Notes: generated by a model from the letters alone, not told the origin. DNA of 64,000 nucleotides from Hoeflea sp. IMCC20628 (GCF_001011155.1 NZ_CP011479.1:3180501-3244500), one strand, 5' to 3'. Counted from the stretch's first letter, positions 29,147-39,329 are shown. Program-made: numbers and translations.

Positions 29147-32116
29147 ATGAACTTCTTCTGTACCCCCTTACCAAGCGGTGCCCTGATCGAACTCGAACAG
29201 CGAGGCCTCCTGGGAAAGAAGTCTATTCCGTTCTCTCAATGGAAAGAGAAAGCTGGTCAGTTATCATCCAAGGTTCGTTTCATCGAGCATGCATTGGCCG
29301 ATGGTCTGATCACTCAGGAAGGAAGCGGCATAAACGCTCCTTCCGAGTGGGTACTTTCTCTTCCTGCCTCCCAGATCGAGGCGCTAAACATTCCTCCGCT
29401 TGCCGGAATATCCGTCGGTGTGTCGATGCGCGGCCGAATCGACAGTGATGACAGTGTGCTGCAGTTGGTTTGGCAGGACCAAAACCTGCGCGTGATCTCG
29501 CCTGAGATCATGGGGCCATTCATCAAGGTTAGCGGCGAATGGTGTCGATTGTCACTCGCCTTGCACTCGATCAATGACGCAGCCAGAGCTTTCAACCAAA
29601 GCGCCGGCACCGACTTTGAATCCCGGTTGCCTCACTGGCAGGCCGTGCAGGACATCCTGCAAACGACGATAGGTCATGAAATTGCTGCTGATCGATTTGT
29701 TGGCACTCTAACAATTTATCAAGCGGGCGCATTTGCACTTGATGTTCGAGAGACATCAAATGGGCCAGACTTCGTTCCGATACTTATGGCCAGAGGCTTG
29801 CCGCCAGAGCTTGGTGAAATCGACGATACGGTCGATGCACCGGAGACTGACGGAAAAATTGCAGCTGAGTGGGCAGAAGATGACGAAAAGAAGAGCAACG
29901 AGGATGACGCGCTGCTCACGCCATTGCTTCAATCACGGTTCAGCGACGAAGTCTCAAACCGTCCGGGAAATGCCAAGCCGGCTTATGTCCTCGATCGAAA
30001 TACCTACCTCTTGGTCGATCCGGCTCTTCGTACCGCGCTCGATGTTGTAAAGCGGATCCGGAGCTCGCCCGATACTGAGCGGAAGGCATTTCTCAGAAAT
30101 CCGCGCTCACTCATCGCTGAAACCCTGGGAGAAGGCGGCGATGCGATCGTCAGCTCGTTGTTTGTCGAGACGCAGCAGTATTCGGATCGTATCGAGGGCC
30201 TTGGTCTCTGGGAGAAGCCAAAACTTCCATGGATCACGCGAAAATCCAGTCAGTGGCTTCCTGAAAAATTTACCGTCCAGGTCGGGGCCAAAAAGCTCGA
30301 AGCGACACCGGAAAAAATCGAGGAATTGTATGTTCTCTGTGAGAAAGCAGAGTTGGAACACGCCGATGATATCGCATTTGAACACGACCTTCTCCCAACC
30401 CCCGACGTGCGCAACATGTTGGATAGGTTGGAGGCGAGTGGCCCTCCGGTCAAACTTGACCAACCCTCAGATGAGCATTCCGAGCGCCCAGAGCGAGACC
30501 AAGACGTCCTTCAGATAAAGCAGAATCTGGAGGAAATTGACTACGCATCGAAGCTGGTCAAACGCGGAAATCTTGTGCCTTTCGGCTTTCCGAGCAACCA
30601 CATCAAACACACAGTACCCAAAGAGCATCAGTTGCAGGGTTTTGATTGGTTGTGCAAATGCTGGAAGCAAGGTTGGCCTGGAGTCCTGCTCGCGGATGAC
30701 ATGGGTTTGGGTAAGACATTTCAGGCGCTTGCATTTCTCGCTTGGATCAAGGGCAACCAAATGGCCCGGAAGGGGCATTACCGGCCTTTGCAGGGCCCAT
30801 TCCTAATTGTTGCGCCAACTGCTCTCTTAGACAATTGGAAGAAAGAGGCTGACATTCATCTCAAACCCAACACCTTGGGTTCACGTGTTGATGCCTTCGG
30901 CAATGATCTCAAATACATCAAGACGGCAAAACGAGCAGGCTGGACTGAAGAAGACGCTCTTGATGTCGAGCAGCTGCGGCATGCCGATTGGGTTCTCACC
31001 ACGTATGAAACGCTGGCTCTCTATCATCGGAGTTTTGCCAGAGTTGCCTATTCGGTGGCTATTTTTGACGAGATGCAGAAGGTCAAATCCCCAGATTCAA
31101 TTAACAGCCATGCTGCCAAAACGATGAACATCGATTTTGTTTTAGGAATGACGGGCACGCCGATTGAAAACCGCCTTGAGGATTTGTGGTGTTTGATGGA
31201 CCGGATCGCGCCCGGTTACCTCGGAGATATGAAAACTTTCTCTAAGACCTACGGAGAGGAAGATCCGGCAGCGCTCACAGAACTCAAACATAAAATGGAT
31301 CATCAACAAGGCGATGCCCCTGCGATTATGCTACGGCGAATGAAAGACGACGTAGCAAAGGATCTGCCACGAAAAGACATCCGCACCTATCAGATTGAGA
31401 TGCCTACGGTTCAAGCTGCTGCATACGACGAAGCCGTTGCCGTGGCTAAAGCGGCCAAGGCTTCCCCCAAATCGATGTTAGAAACACTCCACTTACTTCG
31501 CGGTATATCGCTTCACCCGCTGCGATCATCAGATACAAATGCCTATGATCCGGAATGGCGCCAGAATTGGATAAATGGTTCGGCGCGTCTCCAAAAGACA
31601 TTTGCAATATTGGAAGATATTCAAAGCCGCTCCGAAAAGGCGCTTGTCTTTTTGGAAGACCGGTCGATGCAGAAGGTATTTGCCTCGTCTGTTGCCGAAC
31701 ATTTCCGATTGCACGCCAAGCCGCCAATCATCAATGGCGAGATGTCAGGGCGCCAGCGGTTGCAGGCTGTCGATGATTTCCAAGGAAGGCCGACGGGATT
31801 TGACCTGCTCGTCCTATCACCAAAAGCGGCCGGCATCGGCCTCACCATTACCGCGGCTAACCATGTCGTGCATTTGAGTCGCTGGTGGAACCCGGCGGTA
31901 GAAGACCAATGCAATGACCGAGCTTTCCGGATTGGACAAACCAAAGACGTCACAATTCACCTGCCTATGGCAATTCACCCCACCTATGGTGAGGCGTCGT
32001 TCGACAACAAACTGCACGGATTGCTTGAACGAAAGCGGACGCTGTCCCGAGACATGCTGGCTCCACCAACATCGGAACGGGATATCGACAACCTGTTTGC
32101 CGGGGTTGTCACATAG
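29147..32116 (+). CDS. zorD: Zorya type I protein ZorD (SNF2-type helicase effector)
   Basis: The 989-residue protein has a C-terminal SNF2/SF2 ATPase: Walker A DDMGLGKT (near residue 517), Walker B FDEMQ (near 640, with Met-Gln in place of Ala-His), MTGTPIENRLEDLW (motif III) and RAFRIGQTKD (motif VI, near 923). The N-terminal about 480 residues are ZorD-specific. In the type I system ZorD is the DNA-processing effector. It begins 8 bases after zorC and ends the zorABCD operon. All four genes look intact. Confidence 0.9.
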   Translation: MNFFCTPLPSGALIELEQRGLLGKKSIPFSQWKEKAGQLSSKVRFIEHALADGLITQEGSGINAPSEWVLSLPASQIEALNIPPLAGISVGVSMRGRIDSDDSVLQLVWQDQNLRVISPEIMGPFIKVSGEWCRLSLALHSINDAARAFNQSAGTDFESRLPHWQAVQDILQTTIGHEIAADRFVGTLTIYQAGAFALDVRETSNGPDFVPILMARGLPPELGEIDDTVDAPETDGKIAAEWAEDDEKKSNEDDALLTPLLQSRFSDEVSNRPGNAKPAYVLDRNTYLLVDPALRTALDVVKRIRSSPDTERKAFLRNPRSLIAETLGEGGDAIVSSLFVETQQYSDRIEGLGLWEKPKLPWITRKSSQWLPEKFTVQVGAKKLEATPEKIEELYVLCEKAELEHADDIAFEHDLLPTPDVRNMLDRLEASGPPVKLDQPSDEHSERPERDQDVLQIKQNLEEIDYASKLVKRGNLVPFGFPSNHIKHTVPKEHQLQGFDWLCKCWKQGWPGVLLADDMGLGKTFQALAFLAWIKGNQMARKGHYRPLQGPFLIVAPTALLDNWKKEADIHLKPNTLGSRVDAFGNDLKYIKTAKRAGWTEEDALDVEQLRHADWVLTTYETLALYHRSFARVAYSVAIFDEMQKVKSPDSINSHAAKTMNIDFVLGMTGTPIENRLEDLWCLMDRIAPGYLGDMKTFSKTYGEEDPAALTELKHKMDHQQGDAPAIMLRRMKDDVAKDLPRKDIRTYQIEMPTVQAAAYDEAVAVAKAAKASPKSMLETLHLLRGISLHPLRSSDTNAYDPEWRQNWINGSARLQKTFAILEDIQSRSEKALVFLEDRSMQKVFASSVAEHFRLHAKPPIINGEMSGRQRLQAVDDFQGRPTGFDLLVLSPKAAGIGLTITAANHVVHLSRWWNPAVEDQCNDRAFRIGQTKDVTIHLPMAIHPTYGEASFDNKLHGLLERKRTLSRDMLAPPTSERDIDNLFAGVVT

Positions 32117-32180
32117 GATTTTTCGATACTGGCTGCTGAGAAGGCAGCATAATCACGGCCGTCGCTCATGCGCTCGGAAA

Positions 32181-32321
32181 GCCAACCTCACGGGTTACAC
32201 TAAGAACATCTACCCACAAAAAGACCTCGACAAAATCGCCGACAGCCTCAACCATCGTCCCCTAAGAGGGCTTGGTTTCAGGACGCCTCTTCAAGCCTAC
32301 CAAACTGAAATCTCAAATTAG
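32181..32321 (+). pseudogene. IS30-like transposase remnant, C-terminal end only
   Basis: The 46 codons before a TAG end like an IS30-family transposase integrase-core C-terminus: LTGYTKNIYPQKDLDKIADS, then LNHRPLRGLGFRTPLQAY, matching the family pattern of L-RP---L-F-TP. The upstream part is replaced by zorD. The fragment is therefore a scar left between the Zorya operon and the next operon. It probably marks a past recombination that joined the two. The family-level call (IS30 versus another rve-type) is less sure. Confidence 0.6.
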
Positions 32322-32380
32322 TCTGTTGCACTTCATAATTGAGACCGCCCTACGTTATTCGCTCTATTTATAGGCAAACC

Positions 32381-34927
32381 ATGTTCTACCCTTTTCTCGT
32401 CGCCGACCTCCGTTCCGGGCTGCATTATCGCCTGACTGATACCGGCCTCGCAGAACTTTCGCTTGCGCCTGTAGCGCCGGAATGGGCCCCGGGGCGGGCG
32501 ATTATCGACGCCCCCGATCCAGTCTGGAGAGAAAGTGTTGCCAACGCACCAGTCGAGACGATCTCGGCAGTCAGCGTGGCGTTGGAGGATCTTGTGCTGG
32601 CTACCGGCGATTTGCACGTGCCTGCGGCTGGTACTTTGCAAGACGGCCGTGCGAGGCGGCATCTGGATGCACTGATCGGGCTTTGGCATAGGCTGGGCGA
32701 TACGTTGCCTGAGGGGCTAGCTCAGGTGCGCCATGTCCTGGAGCTTCCGCATGGTAAGTTCCTTGATCCGTTGCCCGTGGTCGAGGGATCGCTCGACCCG
32801 CTTGCACCTGCCGCGATGCAGGCTCTGTATAATCGCCTGGAACAAGAGTTTGGCACATTCCCGGCACCCGCCAGAGGTCTCGCAGCCCCTGTTGGAAGTA
32901 GACTTCACGCCTTGCAGGGCGGTATTTCGGCGCCGGAAATTGCTATTGGAAAGATTGACAACAGCCTTGCCTTCTTTGGCTTGCGTGATCCGGCTGCCTG
33001 TGCGGATTTCGCGGCGGCGCGGGCCCGCAAAATGATTGAGGCCGGGGTAGCTGCCCGCGAGATCGCGGTCATGACAGGCAATAATCCGAGCCAGATCGCC
33101 CGTGCCTTTGCCGAGCAGGGCGTGCCTCTTTCCGGCCTTGCTGGCAACTTCCCGGAGCGCGACGTCATCGGTGAGACAGCCCTTCATCTTGCACTGGCCA
33201 AGCGTACCCCGACCCCCGCAATGGTGCTTGCAAGTCTAGCGCTATCACCCCTGATGCCTTGGTCCTCGCAATCCGGACGTGATCTTGCCGAAGGTCTAAT
33301 TGGCGGCGATTTCCGGGGTGAGATACTGTCACCTACCCCTGCGCATACGGAATTGTGGAAAGACATTCGTTCGTCGGCGGGTAGCTTGGCGCAGTTGCGT
33401 TTCCTGATCGACCGTATCTGTGAAAGGATTAAACAAGGTCATGAAGTCCGCGCTCGCTTGCCCATCCCGCCTGGTGAAGGTAGCCCGGATTGGGAGACGA
33501 TCCTGCGTGGCATCCAGATTGCGCCGCCTTTGGGTGCTGATCCAGATCGTAATCTTGAGGGCGTCAGTCTGTGGTCCGCGCAGGAAAGTCCTTGGCGCCC
33601 ATGCCGACATCTGATCGTGACGGATTTCACCGACGGTATTTACCCGACGCGAGCGCGAGGCAATCCGATGTTTCTCGAAAGCGAGGTCGCCGCTGTCCGC
33701 GCAGCCGTTGGATTGCAGCTACGAGGCCGGGCTGAAGGGCTGGCTCACGGGCTCTCGCTATTTGATCGACAGCTTCAGGCGGTCTCTGAGACGGTGACGT
33801 TCCTGACCCCCTGGCGTGATTTGTCCGGTGCACGTCTGCAACCATCGGCGGGGCTTTCGCTGGTTGCGCGGGCCGTCGGGGGTATCGAGGATGCTGCCGA
33901 TTTGATCCTGGACCTGTCGCTCTTGCCGCCCGCAGATTGGCCCATCACGCACCATCACCTGCCAGCGTTGCCGGAACCGCCCGATCTGCCCGAGGCTCTA
34001 GCTTTTGCGGGGGTCGACTTGTTGGCGTTACGCCGAAAAGATGACGGAACGACGAAACCTCAATCGCCCTCGCGGCTGGAAACGCTTCTGGTTAGCCCTC
34101 TGGCCTGGCTTCTGGACGAAGTCGCAGCCAGTGACATGTCTTGGTCGGCAGAAGAGCTGGATGTAATGGCCAAAGGAAACATCGCCCATGATGTGTTCGA
34201 GCACGTATTCCTCAAGGACCAGCCCATTCCTGATCCAGCGGCCCTAACCGATGCAGTCTCGGACGCCTATGATCGCGCGGTGACCCGACATGCCGGGTTC
34301 CTGCGCAGCGCGTCATGGGAAATGGAACGCAGCGGGCTGGAACGCGAGATCCTTTACGCCGCACTTCGCTGGCGCGAACACCTGTTGGCGCTCGGCGCTA
34401 AAATCATTGGCAACGAGATCTGGCTGGCTGGCGAAGCGCATGGCATCAACCTTCACGGTAAAGCGGATGCGATCCTTGAATTGCCAGACGGAGCGTTGCT
34501 GGTTGTTGACCACAAGAAGAGTGGCACATCGGCCAGACGCAAGCGGATGGAGTCAGGCTGGGATCTGCAGGCGGGGCTCTATCGCGACATGATCGCTCGC
34601 CCTATCCGACGCGAAGGAGACGGAATGGGCCGTCTAATCGGCCGCAGGGTCGGGATCGCCTATCATCTGATGAATGATGGCGGACTTCTGACCTCAGGCC
34701 TGCCCTTGGCCGAAGGTTCGCCTGCCCGCGACATGGGCGATGCCGTCAACACGGCTGCGGTTGCAAAGCTCGCTGAGCGGTTGGCCGAGCTTGATGCCGG
34801 GCGAGTCGTGCTCAACACATCGGTAGACGAGGTTTTCTTCAAGAAAGAGGCAGGGTTCACGCCCTATGCGCTGACCGATGGCTCGGCCCTCGTAACCGCA
34901 TTCATCCGCCAGATTGAGGAGGAATGA
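32381..34927 (+). CDS. AddB-like protein with C-terminal PD-(D/E)XK nuclease domain
   Basis: This 848-residue protein is the first gene of the five-gene operon. A RecB/AddB-type nuclease domain lies near the C-terminus: Asp in HGKADAILEL (near residue 694), VVDHKKS (DxK, near 707-713) and QAGLY (QxxxY, near 730). The middle resembles an inactivated UvrD-like fold (REIAVMTGNNPSQIARAFAEQG), as in AddB. I see no Walker A motif, so it is probably a nuclease/scanning subunit rather than a motor. The ATG at 32381 is preferred over 32339. It overlaps the next gene by 4 bases. Cas4-like iron-sulfur cysteines are not evident. Confidence 0.75.
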   Translation: MFYPFLVADLRSGLHYRLTDTGLAELSLAPVAPEWAPGRAIIDAPDPVWRESVANAPVETISAVSVALEDLVLATGDLHVPAAGTLQDGRARRHLDALIGLWHRLGDTLPEGLAQVRHVLELPHGKFLDPLPVVEGSLDPLAPAAMQALYNRLEQEFGTFPAPARGLAAPVGSRLHALQGGISAPEIAIGKIDNSLAFFGLRDPAACADFAAARARKMIEAGVAAREIAVMTGNNPSQIARAFAEQGVPLSGLAGNFPERDVIGETALHLALAKRTPTPAMVLASLALSPLMPWSSQSGRDLAEGLIGGDFRGEILSPTPAHTELWKDIRSSAGSLAQLRFLIDRICERIKQGHEVRARLPIPPGEGSPDWETILRGIQIAPPLGADPDRNLEGVSLWSAQESPWRPCRHLIVTDFTDGIYPTRARGNPMFLESEVAAVRAAVGLQLRGRAEGLAHGLSLFDRQLQAVSETVTFLTPWRDLSGARLQPSAGLSLVARAVGGIEDAADLILDLSLLPPADWPITHHHLPALPEPPDLPEALAFAGVDLLALRRKDDGTTKPQSPSRLETLLVSPLAWLLDEVAASDMSWSAEELDVMAKGNIAHDVFEHVFLKDQPIPDPAALTDAVSDAYDRAVTRHAGFLRSASWEMERSGLEREILYAALRWREHLLALGAKIIGNEIWLAGEAHGINLHGKADAILELPDGALLVVDHKKSGTSARRKRMESGWDLQAGLYRDMIARPIRREGDGMGRLIGRRVGIAYHLMNDGGLLTSGLPLAEGSPARDMGDAVNTAAVAKLAERLAELDAGRVVLNTSVDEVFFKKEAGFTPYALTDGSALVTAFIRQIEEE

Positions 34928-37900
34928 CCATGGGAGAATTCGGTTCAGATCGGGGACTGGTCATAGTTCCCGCCGGCGCAGGCGCGGGAAAAACCCATCG
35001 CATCAAGACGCAGCTGTCCGACTGGGTCAAACGCAAGGTCGTGCGCCCCGAGCGCATACTTGCCGTGACCTTCACCGAATCGGCAGCAGGCGAATTGCGT
35101 GAACGCATCCGAGCCGGACTTCTGGCGGACGGGCTGGTGGCTGAGGCCATGGCGGTCGAGCGTGCCTACGTCTCGACCATTCATGGGCTTGGTCTGCGAC
35201 TATTGACCGAACATGCGCTGGCCGCGGGAGCATCGTTGCAACCGCGCCATCTTGGCGATGCCGAACGCGACCTGCTGATCCGACAGGCACTGGCGCATGC
35301 CAGATCACTCGACCCGATCAAGGCTGAACCCGAGCGGTTCGGCTACCAGGCCAACTGGCAGAAGGGCGAAACGGTCGAGGACTCATTACGCGCCCGGGTG
35401 CTGTCCATGATCGACCTGTTGCGCGGGCTGGGTGACAAGGGCCGCGATCCCGGCCTTATCGCACCAGCATTGACGCGACTCGATAGGATTTATGGCGAGG
35501 TGCTCGCCGATCCCGCCGCTTCCCGTGACGCGCTGGTGGTCGCGGTTCGGGCTATGCTCTCGTCCTTTGCCCAAGGCGGCATGGCAACCGTTACTGCCAA
35601 AGGCCCACGCGAGACACTAGATAAGAACGCTGCCCTCTTCCGTAGCGTTGAACGGGAACCGGCGCTGCTGGATCGGGACTGGGGCATTTGGCAATCCCTG
35701 CGCAGCCTATTTATCTCAAACAGCCGCACGAAGACTCCAGAAGGCTATGATGAGCTTGCCAGCGCAATCATGCAGGCCGCCGATGCGCTGCCCGCCCATC
35801 CTGGGCCTTTAACGGATGGGAAGTTACATCTCCGCTGTTTGATTGCTTGCGCACAGGAAGTGATGGAGGCCTATGAGGCGCGCAAGAAGGCGCTTGGCTT
35901 AATCGATTTCGCCGACATGATCGCAGGGGCCGAACGTCTGTTGCGCACCGATCCGGCGGTGAGGCAAGCCGTGCTCGACGAAATCGACTGCGTCATCATC
36001 GACGAATTCCAGGATACGAACCCAGTGCAGTTTGCGCTGCTGTGGCAGCTCGGAGCAAAGGCACCGCGCACGTTGCTTGTGGGTGATGTGAAACAGTCAA
36101 TCATGGGCTTTCAGGGTGCCGATTCGCGTCTGTCGCAAGCCCTTGCGGCGGCGAATCCAGAAGCGACGCAGCCCCTAGACCGCAACTGGCGTTCGACGCC
36201 AGCAGTAATGGAATTCATCAATGCCATGGGAACGGGGCTCTTCGGCGTGGGCTACAATACACTGGCCCCGACCCGTGACCCGGTGGCTGGACCAGCATTG
36301 GAGGTACTGAATGTCGTGAAGGGACGCGGGACGAAGAACTTCTCGAAACCCCAGGAACATATCGCCGAGCGCATCGCCCGCATCTTGAAGACAGGCGAAT
36401 GGATCACCGATCGGCATACCAAGGCCACCAGGTGCGCGCGCCCCTCGGACGTAGCGCTTCTGGTCTGCCGCCACGCCACCGCCGCTCGCTACGCGGAGGA
36501 GCTGCGCGCGCGTGGTGTGCCTGTCCGCATAGCCGAGGATGGCTGGGCAGCAAGCCCTGTGGTGCAGGCCGCTCGCGCCGCGTTGAGTTATGCCGCCAAT
36601 CCAGCCGATATTCATTCTGGTCTTTTCCTGCGCACGCTTGGCCCAAATCCGCTGAGCCTCCAAGCTGCGATGGCAGCGCAGATCGACGGGCAGCTAGCAG
36701 ATGATCCGGTTCTAATGCGCTTGGCGGCCCTGTCTGATCGGCTTGCTCGCTTGCCGGTATCGACCGCGCTGGATGTGGTGCTCGACGCCGCCAGTCTACG
36801 CCTCTGGGCCGCCCGCCTGCCCGACGCTGCGGAGGCGCGTGCAGACCTTCTGCGGCTTGAGGCCGAGGCGGGCGAATTCGAAGCCGCGCACCGCGACCTC
36901 AAAGCCGCCTCCGGCTTCCACGGTGAAACAGCCAAAGTCTTTCTCGGCTGGCTCGATGCGCGTGCGGCTGACCGCGATTTTGATCGCCGTCCCGATCCCT
37001 CGGGCAATAGCGCAGAGGCCGTGGAGATAGTCACATGGCACGCCTCCAAGGGTCGTGAGTGGCCGATCACCGTGGTCGCCGAATTTGACCATGGTATTGA
37101 GGAATGGCCCGGCAGCACCGCGACCCGGTTTGACGCGCTGGACAAGATTGACGACATGGCAGCGGTGCTGGCTTCTTCCGCCCTTATCCACACGCCTGGA
37201 TTTGCCGCGCCCGAGGCCGGCCGACGCTTCATCGAGGATCGCCGCGAGGCATTCGAGACCAATGCGAAAAACCTGCTCTATGTAGCCCTAACCCGCGCCC
37301 GCGATCGGCTGTTGCTGGAATGGCCGGAATTCCTCAAGGAGCGCGACGAGGATGCGCCCGAAGCGAAGTGCCTGTTTCACGTGTTTACAGATGCGTGCGC
37401 ACCGCAAATTGGAGACGGCATGCTGCGGATCGGCGGGCTGAATTGCCCGGCGGTGATCACACAATTGCCGGAACAGGTGAGTTTCACTGAATATCTGGCG
37501 GAGCCGGGGAGAGATGCACCTCGGTTCGGTAGCGCCGTGCCCTTGCTCAGTACGCCGACTTCGCCGTGGCGCTTGCAGCCTTCGCAGGCCATAACCGCCA
37601 AGCCGACACCAGAAACTCGCGGAATCAGTCTTGGTGCACCTTGGCCCAGCACCATCAGCACAGCTGCCCGAGGCACCGCGCTGCATCTTGCAATACGCAC
37701 TTACCTAACACGATCCGACCTGATCGAAGCCTTGCCTGCGGCCACAGGGCTGGATGAGGCTACCCTGGCGCTGGTGGCAGAGCGGGCGAACGCGCTGAAG
37801 ACCTGGCTGTCAGACGACGGATACACCGGTCTGCAATGTGAGATTCCTGTGCTGGGACACACCTCAGAGGGTGCTGAAATTCCCGGCATGATCGACCTGC

Positions 37901-38124
37901 TGGCAATCGGGCCGAAGGGATGCCTGTTGATCGACCACAAATCTGGCGGCGCGGGTTTGGGTCTTGGCCCCTATTGGCAACAACTTTCGGCCTATGCCGG
38001 ATTGGTACGCGACGTGTTCCCATCGTATGAATTGAATGGTTTGGCTGTGCTTTGGGTCGATCATGGGCGGCTGGACCTTGTGGACATGGCCTCTGCCCGC
38101 GCACCTAAAGGCGATGCTCTTTGA
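34924..38124 (+). CDS. AddA-like UvrD-family helicase-nuclease
   Basis: The 1066-residue protein has a complete SF1A helicase set: Walker A AGAGAGKT (17-24), IIDEFQDT (near 358), VGDVKQSIMGFQGAD (near 386), RNWRST (near 420), TWHASKGRE (near 703) and YVALTRARDR (near 785). It ends with a RecB-type nuclease: GMIDLL (near 988), LIDHKSG (near 1002) and QLSAY (near 1020). With the preceding AddB-like protein it looks like a second, specialised AddAB machine that unwinds and degrades DNA. Housekeeping AddAB in this order of bacteria is usually a separate locus, and here the partners are non-AddAB genes. It is coupled to both neighbours by ATGA overlaps. Confidence 0.85.
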   Translation: MTMGEFGSDRGLVIVPAGAGAGKTHRIKTQLSDWVKRKVVRPERILAVTFTESAAGELRERIRAGLLADGLVAEAMAVERAYVSTIHGLGLRLLTEHALAAGASLQPRHLGDAERDLLIRQALAHARSLDPIKAEPERFGYQANWQKGETVEDSLRARVLSMIDLLRGLGDKGRDPGLIAPALTRLDRIYGEVLADPAASRDALVVAVRAMLSSFAQGGMATVTAKGPRETLDKNAALFRSVEREPALLDRDWGIWQSLRSLFISNSRTKTPEGYDELASAIMQAADALPAHPGPLTDGKLHLRCLIACAQEVMEAYEARKKALGLIDFADMIAGAERLLRTDPAVRQAVLDEIDCVIIDEFQDTNPVQFALLWQLGAKAPRTLLVGDVKQSIMGFQGADSRLSQALAAANPEATQPLDRNWRSTPAVMEFINAMGTGLFGVGYNTLAPTRDPVAGPALEVLNVVKGRGTKNFSKPQEHIAERIARILKTGEWITDRHTKATRCARPSDVALLVCRHATAARYAEELRARGVPVRIAEDGWAASPVVQAARAALSYAANPADIHSGLFLRTLGPNPLSLQAAMAAQIDGQLADDPVLMRLAALSDRLARLPVSTALDVVLDAASLRLWAARLPDAAEARADLLRLEAEAGEFEAAHRDLKAASGFHGETAKVFLGWLDARAADRDFDRRPDPSGNSAEAVEIVTWHASKGREWPITVVAEFDHGIEEWPGSTATRFDALDKIDDMAAVLASSALIHTPGFAAPEAGRRFIEDRREAFETNAKNLLYVALTRARDRLLLEWPEFLKERDEDAPEAKCLFHVFTDACAPQIGDGMLRIGGLNCPAVITQLPEQVSFTEYLAEPGRDAPRFGSAVPLLSTPTSPWRLQPSQAITAKPTPETRGISLGAPWPSTISTAARGTALHLAIRTYLTRSDLIEALPAATGLDEATLALVAERANALKTWLSDDGYTGLQCEIPVLGHTSEGAEIPGMIDLLAIGPKGCLLIDHKSGGAGLGLGPYWQQLSAYAGLVRDVFPSYELNGLAVLWVDHGRLDLVDMASARAPKGDAL

Positions 38125-39329
38125 TGTATTGGGGAATACTAGCGCCTGACACCATCATCTCGCAGCGCAGGCAGCAAAACCTAGGACTTGCCAGCGCCGT
38201 ACGACATTTCAACGACCGTTCGGTTCCGGGTTTGGGCGGCATGTGGTTTCCGATGCCGATCCTTTGGTCCGTTTTGGCGGTCTCCATCGCAGAGGAATTA
38301 CGTGTACCGGCTTTGCCAGTCGGCAACGCTATCGAAGCGTTGATGATGCGACAAGCAAAGGAGGGTCCGGCGGACCGTCGGGTGCGCGGTGCGCGCAAGA
38401 TGCAAGGTCTGGAAGACTGGAGTTTCAAGAACCTGAAACGACGCGGCACCTATGTAGTTCAACCAATCCGCATGGCTATGGTTCAACCGCTTGTCGCGCT
38501 TAGCTTTGTGCGGGGCAGCCGCTATGGTGCCTTCGCCATCCACACCGCTGGCGCGCAGATGCTGAATCTACCGGTGATGGCAAACAACCGCCGTGTGTTG
38601 GGCGCCTGGGCGCATGGGGGGGGCACTCGTGGTTTGAACGAGGTTGTTGCAGGCCTGTCACCCAATGCTGCCGTGCCAAACGAAGTGCGCAAACTGATCT
38701 TGGCCCGCCTCATCGGAAGTGACGACTTCTCGGCGTCGCGTCGCCGGGCCCTTGTGGAACTTGGGACCGGGCCCAGTGCAGGTCAGCTTGATGCGACGGA
38801 ACCCCTCAGCGGGATAACCCCTGACCACTGGACGGACCTGCGCGCGGGGGCGGCTTTCATGGATTTGCGTAATGCCGCGCTCGCGGTGTTGTATCGCTTG
38901 GAACACCTTCTGCTTCAGCTTCGCGATGCAAATGAACTCGCTGTGCTGTCCGTCGACGAGGCCAGCAAAGTGGTAGGCGAACCCCTCGCGGCGCTTCGCC
39001 AATGCGCCCGCCAGAAGGGCGACAGAATTGACGCCGGAGCAGAGGCAACCAGCCAAAAATTCCTATCTGAGGTCAGGAACTTGCCCGTCCCGCAGCTTGT
39101 TCAGAAGCTGGCCGACCGCGAGGGGACGGTGATCAGGTGGCGGGACGGTCGTATCGGTCTGGGGCCAGCAGCCGGTGAGGTGTTTACCAGCGATGAAAGC
39201 GAACCCTTTCAAGATGAGGAATTCGCGCCTCAGTTGTTCCGGCTATACAACCTTCATTGCGTTGCGACCGAACTTAACGGCGGCGTGAACCCAGGATGTC
39301 GGGATGCAGCAGATGAAGAACCAACATGA
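38121..39329 (+). CDS. Unknown 402-residue protein, third gene of the five-gene operon
   Basis: I recognise no domain in this protein. It is soluble, with no signal or membrane span. It has a mostly helical C-terminal half (WTDLRAGAAFMDLRNAALAV and RLEHLLLQLRDANELAVL) and a basic central region (RRVRGARKMQGLEDWSFKNL). The N-terminus (MMYWGILAPDTIISQRRQQN) suggests a compact beta-containing start. Four-base overlaps with the genes on both sides imply fixed stoichiometry with the AddA-like and HxK proteins. It could be the adaptor or sensor of the system. This is inference from context only. Confidence 0.65.
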   Translation: MMYWGILAPDTIISQRRQQNLGLASAVRHFNDRSVPGLGGMWFPMPILWSVLAVSIAEELRVPALPVGNAIEALMMRQAKEGPADRRVRGARKMQGLEDWSFKNLKRRGTYVVQPIRMAMVQPLVALSFVRGSRYGAFAIHTAGAQMLNLPVMANNRRVLGAWAHGGGTRGLNEVVAGLSPNAAVPNEVRKLILARLIGSDDFSASRRRALVELGTGPSAGQLDATEPLSGITPDHWTDLRAGAAFMDLRNAALAVLYRLEHLLLQLRDANELAVLSVDEASKVVGEPLAALRQCARQKGDRIDAGAEATSQKFLSEVRNLPVPQLVQKLADREGTVIRWRDGRIGLGPAAGEVFTSDESEPFQDEEFAPQLFRLYNLHCVATELNGGVNPGCRDAADEEPT

